Positions 50,218 to 58,395 of a stretch of DNA of 61,735 nucleotides are shown piece after piece. The stretch's first letter is position 1, and every line of letters begins with the position of its first letter. The notes beneath the pieces were generated by a model. The model searched no databases. It was not told where the DNA came from and saw nothing but the letters and a program-made list of their open reading frames with translations. This DNA comes from Bacteroidota bacterium (GTDB lineage: Bacteria > Bacteroidota > Bacteroidia > Flavobacteriales > Weeksellaceae): positions 1 through 61,735 of the forward strand of contig JAEXBA010000029.1 of assembly GCA_023457935.1 (NCBI GenBank), written 5' to 3'. Position numbers and translations under genes: made by a program.

Positions 50218-50997
50218 TTATCCTGTTTTCTTTTTTCCGGCTTCCAGACTTGCTTTCAGTTGAGCCATCAAATCGGTTGCAGTGCTTTCCTCTTCTTTTT
50301 CTTCGGTGATTTTCACTGCTTTTCCTTTGGATTTCTGTTTGATGATTTTCATGAGATCATCGTGATAAGTGTCTTTATATTTTTCCGGCTCGAAGTCGGT
50401 TGCAAGCTGAGAAATCAGTGATTCTGCCATTTTCAGTTCATCGGCTTTCGGCGCTTTTTTCGTGGGAAGTTTCAACTCTTCAAAACTGCGGATTTCTTCA
50501 GGAAAACGCATTCGGTTTACCATCAGAATTTTATCTTCAAAAGGACGCACCAGACATAGAATTTCTTTTTCGCGCAGGATGAAAGTTCCGATTCCGGCCA
50601 TTTTGGTTTTCATTAATGCTTTGAGAAGCAGTTTGTAGGCTTCTTCACCGTTTTTTTGTGGTTCCAGAAAATAGGGTGTTTCAAAATAAGCGGGATCTAT
50701 TTCGTCATGTTTCACAAACTGTTTGATGGAGAGAATTTTATTTTTTTCGGGACTTACAGCTTCAAAATCTTCCTTTTCAAGAACGATATATTTGTCCTCC
50801 ATTTTATAGCCTTTCACGATGTTTTCGTAAGCGACTTCTTTTCCCGTTTTTTCGTTGACGCGCTTGAATTTGATATTGCTGAAATCCTTGCTGTCCAGCA
50901 TGTCCAGATCGAGTTTCGATTCTTCCGAAGCAGAATATAATTTGATGGGAATATTAACAAGGCCAAAACCAATGGCGCCGTTCCAGATTGCTCTCAT
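50218..50997 (-). CDS. ku: Ku protein for non-homologous end joining
   Basis: A 259-residue bacterial Ku that binds DNA ends as a homodimer and recruits LigD. It opens MRAIWNGAIGFGLVNIPIKL, the family signature, with the central beta-barrel VNEKTGKEVAYENIVKGYK and a short lysine-rich C-terminal tail (KAKGKAVKITEE region) that may help DNA binding. It is upstream of ligD on the same strand and divergent from exonuclease III. Confidence 0.96.
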   Translation of the reverse strand: MRAIWNGAIGFGLVNIPIKLYSASEESKLDLDMLDSKDFSNIKFKRVNEKTGKEVAYENIVKGYKMEDKYIVLEKEDFEAVSPEKNKILSIKQFVKHDEIDPAYFETPYFLEPQKNGEEAYKLLLKALMKTKMAGIGTFILREKEILCLVRPFEDKILMVNRMRFPEEIRSFEELKLPTKKAPKADELKMAESLISQLATDFEPEKYKDTYHDDLMKIIKQKSKGKAVKITEEKEEESTATDLMAQLKASLEAGKKKTG

Positions 50998-51061
50998 AAA
51001 TCACAGATTTTGTTGGCTAAATTTATAAAAGTAATTAATGAGCTGTTTAACACAATCTCAC

Positions 51062-51069
51062 TAAATTTG
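51062..51069 (+). promoter_or_regulatory. -7 box TAAATTTG of the exonuclease III gene
   Basis: Exact TAnnTTTG match, 17 bp before the ATG at 51087, supporting that start over nearby upstream codons. Confidence 0.6.
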
Positions 51070-51086
51070 TATAAAATCATGTGTGT

Positions 51087-51860
51087 ATGAAGATTGCGAC
51101 CTATAATGTCAACGGTGTTAACGGGCGGCTTCCGGTTCTGTTGAGATGGCTTGAGGAAACAAAACCGGATATCGTTTCTCTGCAGGAACTGAAAGCGCCA
51201 CAGGAAAAATTTCCCATTAAGGAAATTGAAAATGCCGGATATCACGCATTGTGGAAAGGTCAGAAATCCTGGAACGGTGTTGCCATTCTCTCAAAGAATG
51301 AAATTCCCGCAGAAAGAACCCGAATACTTGACGGAAATGACGAAGATGAACAGAGCCGTTATCTGGAAGCGCAGGTTGGCGGACTGATTATTGCGTGTAT
51401 TTATTTACCGAATGGAAATCCGTATCCGGGACCGAAATTCGATTACAAACTGAAGTGGTTTGAAAGATTGAAAGCCAGAGCAGAATTGTTGATTTCTTCG
51501 GAAAAGCCTACGGTTTTAGTTGGAGATTTTAACGTAATGCCAACAGAAAAAGACGTGTACAAACCTGAAAAATGGGTGAATGATGCGCTCTTCCGAACCG
51601 AAGTACGGGATGCTTTTTTTGAATTGCTGAATCAGGGTTGGACCGACGCAATCCGTGAACTTTATCGCGATGAAATCATTTATACTTTCTGGGATTATTT
51701 CAGAAAAGCGTATGAACGGAATGCGGGTCTGCGAATTGATCACTTTCTGCTTTCCCCCGAACTGAAAGGAAAACTGAAAGAAGCGAAAGTGGATAAACAT
51801 GTCCGTGGTTGGGAAAAAAGCAGCGATCATGCGCCGGTGTGGATTGAACTGGACGATTGA
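51087..51860 (+). CDS. xth: Exodeoxyribonuclease III
   Basis: A 257-residue ExoIII/AP endonuclease that cuts at abasic sites and trims 3' ends. Start ATG 51087 gives MKIATYNVNGVNGR; LQELKAPQE carries the metal-binding Glu, then VLVGDFNVMPTEKD and the C-terminal SSDHAPVWIEL with the catalytic Asp-His pair. Divergent from ku, so the ku/ligD end-joining pair and this base-excision enzyme share an intergenic region of about 90 bp. Normal length. Confidence 0.93.
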   Translation: MKIATYNVNGVNGRLPVLLRWLEETKPDIVSLQELKAPQEKFPIKEIENAGYHALWKGQKSWNGVAILSKNEIPAERTRILDGNDEDEQSRYLEAQVGGLIIACIYLPNGNPYPGPKFDYKLKWFERLKARAELLISSEKPTVLVGDFNVMPTEKDVYKPEKWVNDALFRTEVRDAFFELLNQGWTDAIRELYRDEIIYTFWDYFRKAYERNAGLRIDHFLLSPELKGKLKEAKVDKHVRGWEKSSDHAPVWIELDD

Positions 51861-52040
51861 AACAAACTGTTTTAAAAATACAAACTGATAAAAACACTTT
51901 TAAAAGGACATTTTCTTCATTTCTTTTCTTCGTTTATTCCTCATTATTTACTCAGCAAAACAAAGCCATTCTTCTTCCACGGAGAAATATTTCTGTAGCA
52001 TTAATTTAAAAATAGTCACCATTGTTTCCGGAAACAGCGA
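51861..52040. other. Intergenic stretch without recognisable gene
   Basis: The 5' part of the 456-bp gap after exonuclease III. AT-rich, no terminator-quality hairpin, promoter or coding pattern that I can support. Confidence 0.5.
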
Positions 52041-52117
52041 GAATATCAAGAAAACCTTTGAAATATCAAGAAAACCTTTGAAATTTCCCAAATCTCAAAT
52101 CTCCCATCTGAAATCTT
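52041..52117. repeat. Tandem 20-bp duplication followed by heptamer repeats
   Basis: AATATCAAGAAAACCTTTG occurs twice in tandem (52042-52060 and 52062-52080). It is followed by AAATCTC-AAATCTC-CCATCTG-AAATCTT heptamers at 52090-52117, which lead into the icd relic. Confidence 0.65.
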
Positions 52118-52118
52118 A

Positions 52119-52214
52119 ATCGAATCCACAATTCCATTCAAAGTAGCACTTGGTCTCATTGCAGCGTCTGTTTTTGCTGAAATCTGCGTGATAATAACCG
52201 CCAATTTCCTGCGC
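52119..52214 (-). pseudogene. Relic of the 3' end of isocitrate dehydrogenase gene
   Basis: This stretch is a close but imperfect copy of the last 95 bp of the intact icd gene at 53783-53877, in the same orientation, about 85-90% identical by eye. It covers the codons for AQEIGGYYHADFSKTDAAM and the C-terminal end. One inserted base (AGCAAAAACAG against AGCAAAACTG) shifts the frame and the stop TAG is lost, so it cannot be functional. Most other changes are at silent positions. Sequence left of it continues the heptamer repeats that also border the real gene. Confidence 0.8.
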
Positions 52215-52316
52215 TTTAGATTTAAATTTATATAAACTTTTAAATTTTCTCATATATTATTGATTTTCATTAAGTTAAGTATGTTCTTAAAAATTCTCGT
52301 TAAGCGGATGTAACAA

Positions 52317-52844
52317 ATGATCTCTATTTCTACTAACTCTACAGAAATGCAAAAGATGCGAAACCTTGAAAAGGAATTTTTGGAGAAATTAGAAAAACAC
52401 AAAGCAGTGATTTTCAAAATTTCGAAGATGTATATGGACGATTATGAGGACCAGAAAGATCTTTTCCAGGAAATTACTTTTCAGACGTGGAAAGCGTATC
52501 CGAAGTTTGAAGGAAGAAGCGAATTTTCAACCTGGCTTTACCGGATCGCGCTGAACACCGCCATTATGTTTTTGAAATCACAAAAGAAAAAAAGTTTCAT
52601 CCAAAACAGCGAAACGGTGAATTTGAAGGTTCTGCAGGAAGATTACAATTTCGAAGAAGAAGAAAATCTGAAAAAAATGTACGACGCCATCCATCAGTTA
52701 AACGCCATTGATAAAGCATTGATTTTCTACTATCTGGAAGATTATTCCGGAAAGGAAATGGCAGAACAGCTCGGACTTACCGAAGGAAACTGCCGCGTGA
52801 AACTGAACCGCGCAAAGGATAAACTGAAACAGCTATTAACTTAA
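52317..52844 (+). CDS. RNA polymerase sigma factor, sigma-70 family (ECF-like)
   Basis: A 175-residue sigma factor with region 2 (DYEDQKDLFQEITFQTWKAYPKFEGRSEFSTWLYRIALNTA, cited as DLFQEITFQTW and STWLYRIALN) and region 4 (YYLEDYSGKEMAEQLGLTEGNCRVKLNRAKDKLKQ, the helix-turn-helix being EMAEQLGLTEGNCRVKLNRA). The start may be at ATG 52317, 52347 or 52356; the last (MRNLEKEFLEKL) fits the conserved region best. It is followed 13 bp later by a membrane protein gene, a usual place for an anti-sigma factor. Confidence 0.9.
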   Translation: MISISTNSTEMQKMRNLEKEFLEKLEKHKAVIFKISKMYMDDYEDQKDLFQEITFQTWKAYPKFEGRSEFSTWLYRIALNTAIMFLKSQKKKSFIQNSETVNLKVLQEDYNFEEEENLKKMYDAIHQLNAIDKALIFYYLEDYSGKEMAEQLGLTEGNCRVKLNRAKDKLKQLLT

Positions 52845-52857
52845 CAAAATCTGCAAG

Positions 52858-53652
52858 ATGAATTTAGATCATTTGAAAAATACGTGGAAAGAAGAAAAAA
52901 TTTCGGAAACACCGGAGATTTCCACACAACATAAGAACGAGCTCAGTATGCCGCTGCAGCGCATCCGCAAGAATATGCGTATGGAATTCTGGAGCAGTGC
53001 ATTCACCATTGTTCTATTTATTGCGGCAGCTTTCTTTATTGAAAATGTGAAGTTGCGCATTTACCTCATTATGCTGCTTTTGGCGATGGCTTTGGTAACG
53101 GCGTTTTATTTTTCAAGATTTTATTTGCTGTATAAAAACCTTACGGATACGTCGCTGAACACTAAAGACAGCCTGAAAGACATGCTCTTTAATCTAGAAC
53201 TGAACCGGCAATATTACGTTTCCTATTATCTGGCTTTTGTGCCGTTTTTTGTAGCGGGATATATTCTCACTTTTGAGTATTCCCCGATTTATGAAAAGAT
53301 TTCAGCTACAAGTTTAATCGTGCTGTTTACTGGATCGGTGGGCTTAGCGCTGTACCTGGTTTATGTGATGGGAAGATGGTGGTTTAATGAATTTTACGGA
53401 AAATATATTTCGCAGATTTCACAACTTTCAAGGGAAATGGGGAACGGAGATATCGGTTATAATTTCGGTAAAAATATTTTCGGTGATTACAGGAAGAAAT
53501 CAGTTTTCATGAAAATGCAGGATTTTTTAGAATCGAAAATCGGAGTAGCCGGAAAGATCGTTAATATTGTGATTTGGATTGCGTTTTTATTGCTTGGATT
53601 CTCTTTGTTGGGCTTTGTTATCGGATTTCTTTTTGCTGTCATAAATCCATAA
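52858..53652 (+). CDS. Membrane protein, putative anti-sigma partner
   Basis: A 264-residue protein. The cytoplasmic N-terminus (NLDHLKNTWKEEKISETPEI) resembles the short domain of sigma-factor-linked membrane proteins in Bacteroidota, followed by helices near 47-65, 69-88, 122-143, 150-172 and 240-262. No anti-sigma domain family is recognised with certainty; the assignment is from position directly after the sigma gene. Ends before a bidirectional terminator. Confidence 0.65.
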   Translation: MNLDHLKNTWKEEKISETPEISTQHKNELSMPLQRIRKNMRMEFWSSAFTIVLFIAAAFFIENVKLRIYLIMLLLAMALVTAFYFSRFYLLYKNLTDTSLNTKDSLKDMLFNLELNRQYYVSYYLAFVPFFVAGYILTFEYSPIYEKISATSLIVLFTGSVGLALYLVYVMGRWWFNEFYGKYISQISQLSREMGNGDIGYNFGKNIFGDYRKKSVFMKMQDFLESKIGVAGKIVNIVIWIAFLLLGFSLLGFVIGFLFAVINP

Positions 53653-53702
53653 TTTCTGTTTTTTTGAATGAATCTTTTAGAAGTAGTGACTTAAAAATAA
53701 AA

Positions 53703-53733
53703 AAATACCTTCCGATTGTGGAAGGTATTTTTA
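53703..53733. terminator. Bidirectional terminator between the sigma operon and icd
   Basis: AAATACCTTCC pairs with GGAAGGTATTT around a 6-nt loop, flanked by A- and T-rich runs. Confidence 0.85.
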
Positions 53734-53740
53734 TTAATAA

Positions 53741-53782
53741 TATCTGAAATCTCAAATCTGAAATCTCGTGTCTGATTTCTAT
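53741..53782. repeat. Heptamer repeats at the 3' end of icd
   Basis: Seven-bp periodic ATCTGAA-ATCTCAA-ATCTGAA-ATCTCGT-GTCTGAT units abut the icd stop codon, as they abut the relic near 52117. Confidence 0.6.
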
Positions 53783-55995
53783 ATCGAATCCACAATTCCG
53801 TTCAAAGTTGCACTCGGTCTCATTGCAGCGTCAGTTTTGCTGAAATCTGCGTGATAATAACCGCCAATTTCCTGCGCCTTTCCTTGAGCTCCGATCAATT
53901 CTTCGTTAATTTTAGCTTCATTCGAATTCATTGCTTCTGCAACGGGCTTGAATTTCGCAGCCAAATCTGCATCTGCAGTCTGGTTTGCCAAAGCTTCCGC
54001 CCAATACATCGCCAAATAGAAATGAGAACCTCGGTTGTCAATTCCGCCCAGTTTTCTTGCCGGAGATTTATCTGTAGCCAGGAATTTCGCATTTGCTTCA
54101 TCCAAAGCATCTGAAAGAACCTGCGCTTTTTTATTGTCCTGAGTTTGTGCCAAATGTTCCAAAGATGCCTGCAGCGCAAGGAATTCACCTAAAGAATCCC
54201 AACGAAGATAACCTTCTTTGATAAACTGTTCGATGTGTTTCGGTGCAGAACCTCCCGCTCCGGTTTCAAACAAACCACCACCGTTCATCAACGGAACAAT
54301 GGAAAGCATTTTTGCAGAAGTTCCCAATTCCAGAATCGGGAACATATCGGTTAAATAATCTCTCAGAACGTTTCCGGAAACCGAAATCGTGTCTTTTCCT
54401 TCACGGCCTCTTTTCAAAGTTTCCAGCATCGCATCTTTCACATCCATAATTCTGATGTCAAGTCCTGCTGTATCGTGATCCTGAAGATATTTTTCAACTT
54501 TCTTGATGATTTCTCTGTCGTGCGCTCTTGATTTATCCAGCCAGAAAATCGCTGTCGTGTTGGACAATCTCGCTCTGTTTACGGCCAGTTTCACCCAATC
54601 CTGAATCGGCGCATCTTTCGTTTGGCACATTCTGAAAATATCGTCCTTCTGAACCTTCTGTTCCAGTAAAGTATTTCCGTTTTCATCCAGAACTTTCACA
54701 CTTCCGTCTGCAGACATTTGGAAAGTTTTGTCATGAGAACCGTATTCTTCAGCTTTCTGAGCCATCAAACCAACATTCGGAACTGAACCGAAAGTCTTCG
54801 GATCAATCGCACCGTTCTCTTTCATATCCTGAACAATAGCGTCGTAGAAACCGGCATAAGTTCTGTCCGGAATAATGCAAACCGTGTCTTCCTCTTTACC
54901 TTCTTTGTTCCACATTTTTCCGCCGCCACGAACTAACGCCGCCATGGAAGCATCTACAATAACGTCTGAAGAAACGTGGAAATTGGTAATTCCCTGATCA
55001 GAATTTACCATTGCGATTCTCGGTCCGTTGGCAATCGCAGCATCGATATCAGCTTTGATTTCTGCTTCTTTCGGAGTTCCGGCAATTTTTTCGAATAAAG
55101 TCGCCAAACCGAAGTTCGGATTGATATCCAGTTCCGCAAAAGTGTCTTTATATTTCGCAAAAACATCTTTAAAATACGTTTCCACAATTGCGCCGAAAAT
55201 AATTGGGTCAGAAACCTTCATCATCGTTGCTTTCAAATGCACAGAAAGTAAAACGTCTTTTTCTTTAGCTTGTTCAATTGCAGTTTGCACGAAAGATTTC
55301 AACGCATTCAGATTCATTACTGAAGAATCAATTACTTCACCGGCTTTAAGCGGAGAAGCGTCTTTCAGAACCTTTTCAGAACCGTCGTTTCCGTATAAAA
55401 TAATTTTGAAAGTTCCTGCGTCGTCAACCGTTGTGGAAGTTTCAGTACCGTAGAAATCGCCTTCATTCATGTGTGCCACAGAAGTTTTGGAATCGGATTT
55501 CCATTCGCCCATTCTGTGCGGATTTGCCTTTGCATAATCTTTTACGGATTTCGGAGCGCGGCGGTCAGAATTTCCTTCTCTCAACACCGGATTCACTGCA
55601 GAACCCAATACTTTCGCGTATTTTTTATTGATGGCGGTTTCTTCGTCGTTCTTCGGTTCAGCCGGATAATTCGGAAGGTTGTAGCCCTGTTTCTGAAGTT
55701 CAGCAATCGCTTCTTCCAGCTGCGGAACAGATGCCGAAATATTCGGAAGTTTAATGATGTTGGCTTCCGGTTGAGTAGCCAGTTTTCCCAGTTCAGCCAG
55801 ATAATCCGGAATTCTCTGCTCTTCAGTTAAAGCATCAGGGAAATTCGCTAAAATTCTTCCCGCCAAAGAAATATCCGGAACTGCGATTTCGATATCTGCA
55901 GTTTTGGTAAACGCTTTTACCATCGGCAAAAAGGAATGCGTTGCCAGCATCGGCGCCTCGTCCGTTAATGTGTAATAGATTTTCGCTTGTGACAT
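53779..55995 (-). CDS. icd: NADP-dependent isocitrate dehydrogenase, monomeric type
   Basis: A 738-residue monomeric isocitrate dehydrogenase that converts isocitrate to 2-oxoglutarate and CO2 with NADP in the TCA cycle. Family marks are the opening KIYYTLTDEAPMLATHSFLP, NPVLREGNSDRRAPKSVKDYAK (as LREGNSDRRAP), and the substrate-binding part near the middle (ATMMKVSDPIIFG). Full length and intact, ending DSI before TAG. The same strand downstream carries heptamer repeats and, 1.6 kb further on, a decayed copy of this gene's 3' end. Confidence 0.95.
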   Translation of the reverse strand: MSQAKIYYTLTDEAPMLATHSFLPMVKAFTKTADIEIAVPDISLAGRILANFPDALTEEQRIPDYLAELGKLATQPEANIIKLPNISASVPQLEEAIAELQKQGYNLPNYPAEPKNDEETAINKKYAKVLGSAVNPVLREGNSDRRAPKSVKDYAKANPHRMGEWKSDSKTSVAHMNEGDFYGTETSTTVDDAGTFKIILYGNDGSEKVLKDASPLKAGEVIDSSVMNLNALKSFVQTAIEQAKEKDVLLSVHLKATMMKVSDPIIFGAIVETYFKDVFAKYKDTFAELDINPNFGLATLFEKIAGTPKEAEIKADIDAAIANGPRIAMVNSDQGITNFHVSSDVIVDASMAALVRGGGKMWNKEGKEEDTVCIIPDRTYAGFYDAIVQDMKENGAIDPKTFGSVPNVGLMAQKAEEYGSHDKTFQMSADGSVKVLDENGNTLLEQKVQKDDIFRMCQTKDAPIQDWVKLAVNRARLSNTTAIFWLDKSRAHDREIIKKVEKYLQDHDTAGLDIRIMDVKDAMLETLKRGREGKDTISVSGNVLRDYLTDMFPILELGTSAKMLSIVPLMNGGGLFETGAGGSAPKHIEQFIKEGYLRWDSLGEFLALQASLEHLAQTQDNKKAQVLSDALDEANAKFLATDKSPARKLGGIDNRGSHFYLAMYWAEALANQTADADLAAKFKPVAEAMNSNEAKINEELIGAQGKAQEIGGYYHADFSKTDAAMRPSATLNGIVDSI

Positions 55996-56057
55996 TATTA
56001 TTGTTTATTTTTTTAATGAAATTTTAAGGAATACAAATTTAGTTAAAATTTGGGTTT

Positions 56058-56185
56058 TATGGGCAATCCCGCACAAGATTTTCCCGCTGCTGTTCCCTCA
56101 GAAATTTGTGCGGGCCGGGCTATCCGCTGCAATCTTTTCTGTTCGGCATATCCTCTCACAAAAAAGGATTTCCGCTGCTATCCCT
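56058..56185. repeat. REP-like intergenic palindromes
   Basis: Two hairpins: CCCGCACAA (56068-56076) with TTGTGCGGG (56106-56114), and ATCCGCTGCAATCTTTT against AAAAGGATTTCCGCTGC as partly inverted pieces. GGGCTATCCGCTGC and CCGCTGCTATCCC repeat the core in both halves. I take it as a member of the same broad flavobacterial repeat class as 839-938. Confidence 0.5.
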
Positions 56186-56223
56186 ATTGCGGAGCGGCGT
56201 TGAAGTTTACCGTTTCCAATAAA

Positions 56224-56424
56224 TCAAGGCTGGATTTTCCTGAATTCAAATCTTCCTTTGATGAAGCGGTTCAGATAAATTCCTTTTCCGAAATAAGCAC
56301 GGAATTCCTCAAAGATTTCCGGCGGAACTTTCAGATAATCGTACACCAAACCGGAATTGAAGAAAATCCTCAGCGTTTCCGTTTCGGCGAAGTATTCATA
56401 TTTCGAAATTACGTTGGAAGGCAT
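56224..56424 (-). CDS. KTSC domain protein
   Basis: A 66-residue protein consisting of a KTSC domain: SKYEYFAETETLRIFFNSGLVYDYLKVPPEIFEEF, cited as ISKYEYFAETETLRIFF, with the GLVYDYLKVP turn and FGKGIYLNRFIKGRFEF end. KTSC is named for a Lys-Thr-Ser-Cys ending residue set in relatives and is linked to lysyl-tRNA synthetase-type fusions, with unknown function. ATG 56424 is preferred to the TTG at 56439. It diverges from the patatin gene. Confidence 0.7.
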   Translation of the reverse strand: MPSNVISKYEYFAETETLRIFFNSGLVYDYLKVPPEIFEEFRAYFGKGIYLNRFIKGRFEFRKIQP

Positions 56425-56501
56425 ACGATATGCATTCAAAAATCGTTCAATACTGGAATAAAGCGGGAATATTTTCCTATTTTTAAGGTTCAGAATTCAT
56501 T

Positions 56502-57416
56502 ATGCCGAACAAAAAAATATCTCTGATTCTATCCGGCGGCGGTGCCCGCGGTTTGGCGCACATTGGCGTTTTGGAAGAGCTTGATGCGCGCGGATACACC
56601 ATTACACAGATTTGTGGAACTTCGATGGGTGCTTTAATTGGCGGCATTTATGCGTGTGGAAAAATTGAGGAATTCAAGGGCTGGATCTCCAATCTTAACC
56701 GTTACCGGATGTTCCGGCTGATGGATATTTCATTCCGTAATAAGGGTTTAATTAAGGGTGAGAGAATCATGAAATCCCTCGGCGAATTTATTCCTGATAT
56801 TGATATTGCGGAACTGCCGATTACATTTTCCGCCGTTGCTTCCGATATTTTGGGCAGAAAAGAAGTGGTTTTCCGTGAAGGCAGTCTTCATGAAGCGCTT
56901 CGTGCCTCAACTTCAATACCTACACTTTTTACGCCGGTGCAGAGAGACGGAATGGTCCTGGTGGACGGCGGTGTGTACAATAATCTGCCCGTTAATCACG
57001 TAAAGAAAAAATGGGGAATGCGGATGATTGCGGTAGATGTAAATTCCAGAAAATTCGAAGAAGAGATCGCAGTTGGCTCTGAAGATGTAGAAAAATCTGC
57101 GGAAGAAATGCACGAAAACGAGATTACTACGCCGGATAAAACCGCTAAAATTCTGAAGCATGATGCGGCCGTAACTTACCGCTGGATGCTCGACAGAACC
57201 ATAAGTATTATGATTGAGCAGACGGCTTTGACTTCAGTTTCCAAAAATCCACCCGATCTGCTGATCAACATTCCGCGTAAAACTGCAGGAATGCTCGATT
57301 TTCTGAAATATGAAATGCTGATTGAGGAAGGCCGGAAATCTGCCAAACGGTATCTGGATGAATTCGAAAAGAAAGAATCTGAAGGTTTCTTCAACCGTCT
57401 TCTGAAGAAATTCTGA
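56502..57416 (+). CDS. Patatin-like phospholipase
   Basis: A 304-residue patatin-family serine hydrolase of the RssA-like type. Oxyanion hole GGGARG at 12-17, nucleophile Ser41 in GTSMG, and catalytic Asp155 in DGGVYNN form the Ser-Asp dyad. The C-terminal part (about 190-304) is helical. Such enzymes act on phospholipids or related lipids in the cytoplasm or inner membrane side; there is no signal peptide. Followed after about 90 bp by tpx on the same strand. Confidence 0.93.
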   Translation: MPNKKISLILSGGGARGLAHIGVLEELDARGYTITQICGTSMGALIGGIYACGKIEEFKGWISNLNRYRMFRLMDISFRNKGLIKGERIMKSLGEFIPDIDIAELPITFSAVASDILGRKEVVFREGSLHEALRASTSIPTLFTPVQRDGMVLVDGGVYNNLPVNHVKKKWGMRMIAVDVNSRKFEEEIAVGSEDVEKSAEEMHENEITTPDKTAKILKHDAAVTYRWMLDRTISIMIEQTALTSVSKNPPDLLINIPRKTAGMLDFLKYEMLIEEGRKSAKRYLDEFEKKESEGFFNRLLKKF

Positions 57417-57506
57417 AAAAGTTAAAAAAGTATTAAATGCCTTTATTTGCTTCGTTTTCGCCTGGTTTTTGATTAGATTTGAGAAAATCATTAAAAAATT
57501 TAGATT

Positions 57507-58004
57507 ATGGCAAATATTACTTTAAAAGGAAATCCGGTAACAACTTTCTCCGATCTGCCCGAAATCGGCACGCAGTTGAAGGAGTTCGCGCTGGTGAATG
57601 ACAAACTTGAAGTGAAACTGCTTTCGGACTACGACGGCAAGAAAAAAATCCTCAGTATTTTTCCAAGTATTGACACAGGCGTTTGTGCTGCAGCGGCAAG
57701 AAAATTTAACGAAAGGGCAGGAGCGCTCAGTAATACAGTGGTGATCAATATTTCTAAAGACCTGCCGTTTGCACTCGGAAGATTCTGTGCGGCAGAGGGT
57801 CTGGACAATGTAGAAACACTTTCCGATTTCCGCGGAACGTTCGGAGATGATTACGGAATGGTTATCGCCGATTCTGCAATGAAAGGATTGCTTTCCAGAG
57901 CGGTAATTGTTACGGACGAAAACAATATTGTAGTGTATACAGAGCAGGTTCCTGAAATTACAGATGAGCCGAATTATGAAGCAGCGCTGAACGCAGCAAA
58001 ATAA
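57507..58004 (+). CDS. tpx: Thiol peroxidase
   Basis: A 165-residue Tpx-type peroxiredoxin reducing hydroperoxides with thioredoxin as partner. Peroxidatic Cys60 in PSIDTGVCAAAARKFN and resolving Cys94 in GRFCAAEG fit the atypical two-cysteine layout. Thr57 of the family TxxC motif is present as DTGVC. Normal length. A terminator-like hairpin follows at 58027-58051. Confidence 0.95.
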   Translation: MANITLKGNPVTTFSDLPEIGTQLKEFALVNDKLEVKLLSDYDGKKKILSIFPSIDTGVCAAAARKFNERAGALSNTVVINISKDLPFALGRFCAAEGLDNVETLSDFRGTFGDDYGMVIADSAMKGLLSRAVIVTDENNIVVYTEQVPEITDEPNYEAALNAAK

Positions 58005-58026
58005 TTTTCGGTAACAGATGAGTAAG

Positions 58027-58051
58027 AGCGCGGAGAAATCCGCGTTTTTTT
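58027..58051 (+). terminator. Intrinsic terminator after tpx
   Basis: CGCGGA pairs with TCCGCG around a 4-nt loop, followed by TTTTTTTG. Confidence 0.8.
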
Positions 58052-58077
58052 GTGCAATTCACACAAGAAACAAAATA

Positions 58078-58104
58078 CCCGGAAGGCTTTTGCCTTCCGG
58101 GGAA
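58078..58104 (-). terminator. Hairpin downstream of the sorting-domain relic
   Basis: CCCGGAAGGC pairs with GCCTTCCGGG around a TTTT loop. On the minus strand it stands 26 bp past the relic's stop codon and is followed by TATTTTGTTT, so it is probably the old gene's terminator. Confidence 0.6.
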
Positions 58105-58129
58105 ATTTTATATGAATCTGAAAAATCTG

Positions 58130-58312
58130 TTATTTTCTGATCACTTTCAATGCACCTTCCTCTGTTTTAAGAAGATAAAGCCCTGTTTTTAAAGAGGATA
58201 GATCAATTTTGTTTTCGTTTTTTATTGGTTTGATAATGAAACTTTTACATTTTGTCTTTCCAGCAATTTTTTAATGCTGATTTTGCCTGATATACTATTA
58301 ACTAAACTATTT
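58130..58312 (-). pseudogene. Relic of a type IX secretion C-terminal sorting domain gene
   Basis: Read on the minus strand, the last codons give KNENKIDLSSLKTGLYLLK then TEEGALKVIRK and a TAA stop, the normal ending of a T9SS sorting domain. Upstream, another frame reads NSISGKISI, the usual preceding part, so there is a frameshift in between, and no start or remaining protein is present. It is the truncated end of a lost secreted protein gene. It accounts for most of the 390-bp gap between tpx and the Crp gene. Confidence 0.7.
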
Positions 58313-58395
58313 TACGTATTGAAGCCAGGTGTTTTACAAAGATTAATTCATCCAAAATGTATACTGAACGGTGAAATATTTAGTAATTTAGTAAG

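Noticed and set aside
51861..52040. Hidden small gene in the gap after exonuclease III
   Set aside because: Short frames only, no promoter box or protein-like composition.
56041..56223. A pseudogene before the KTSC gene
   Set aside because: The sequence is explained by nested palindromes; no reading frame with protein character on either strand.
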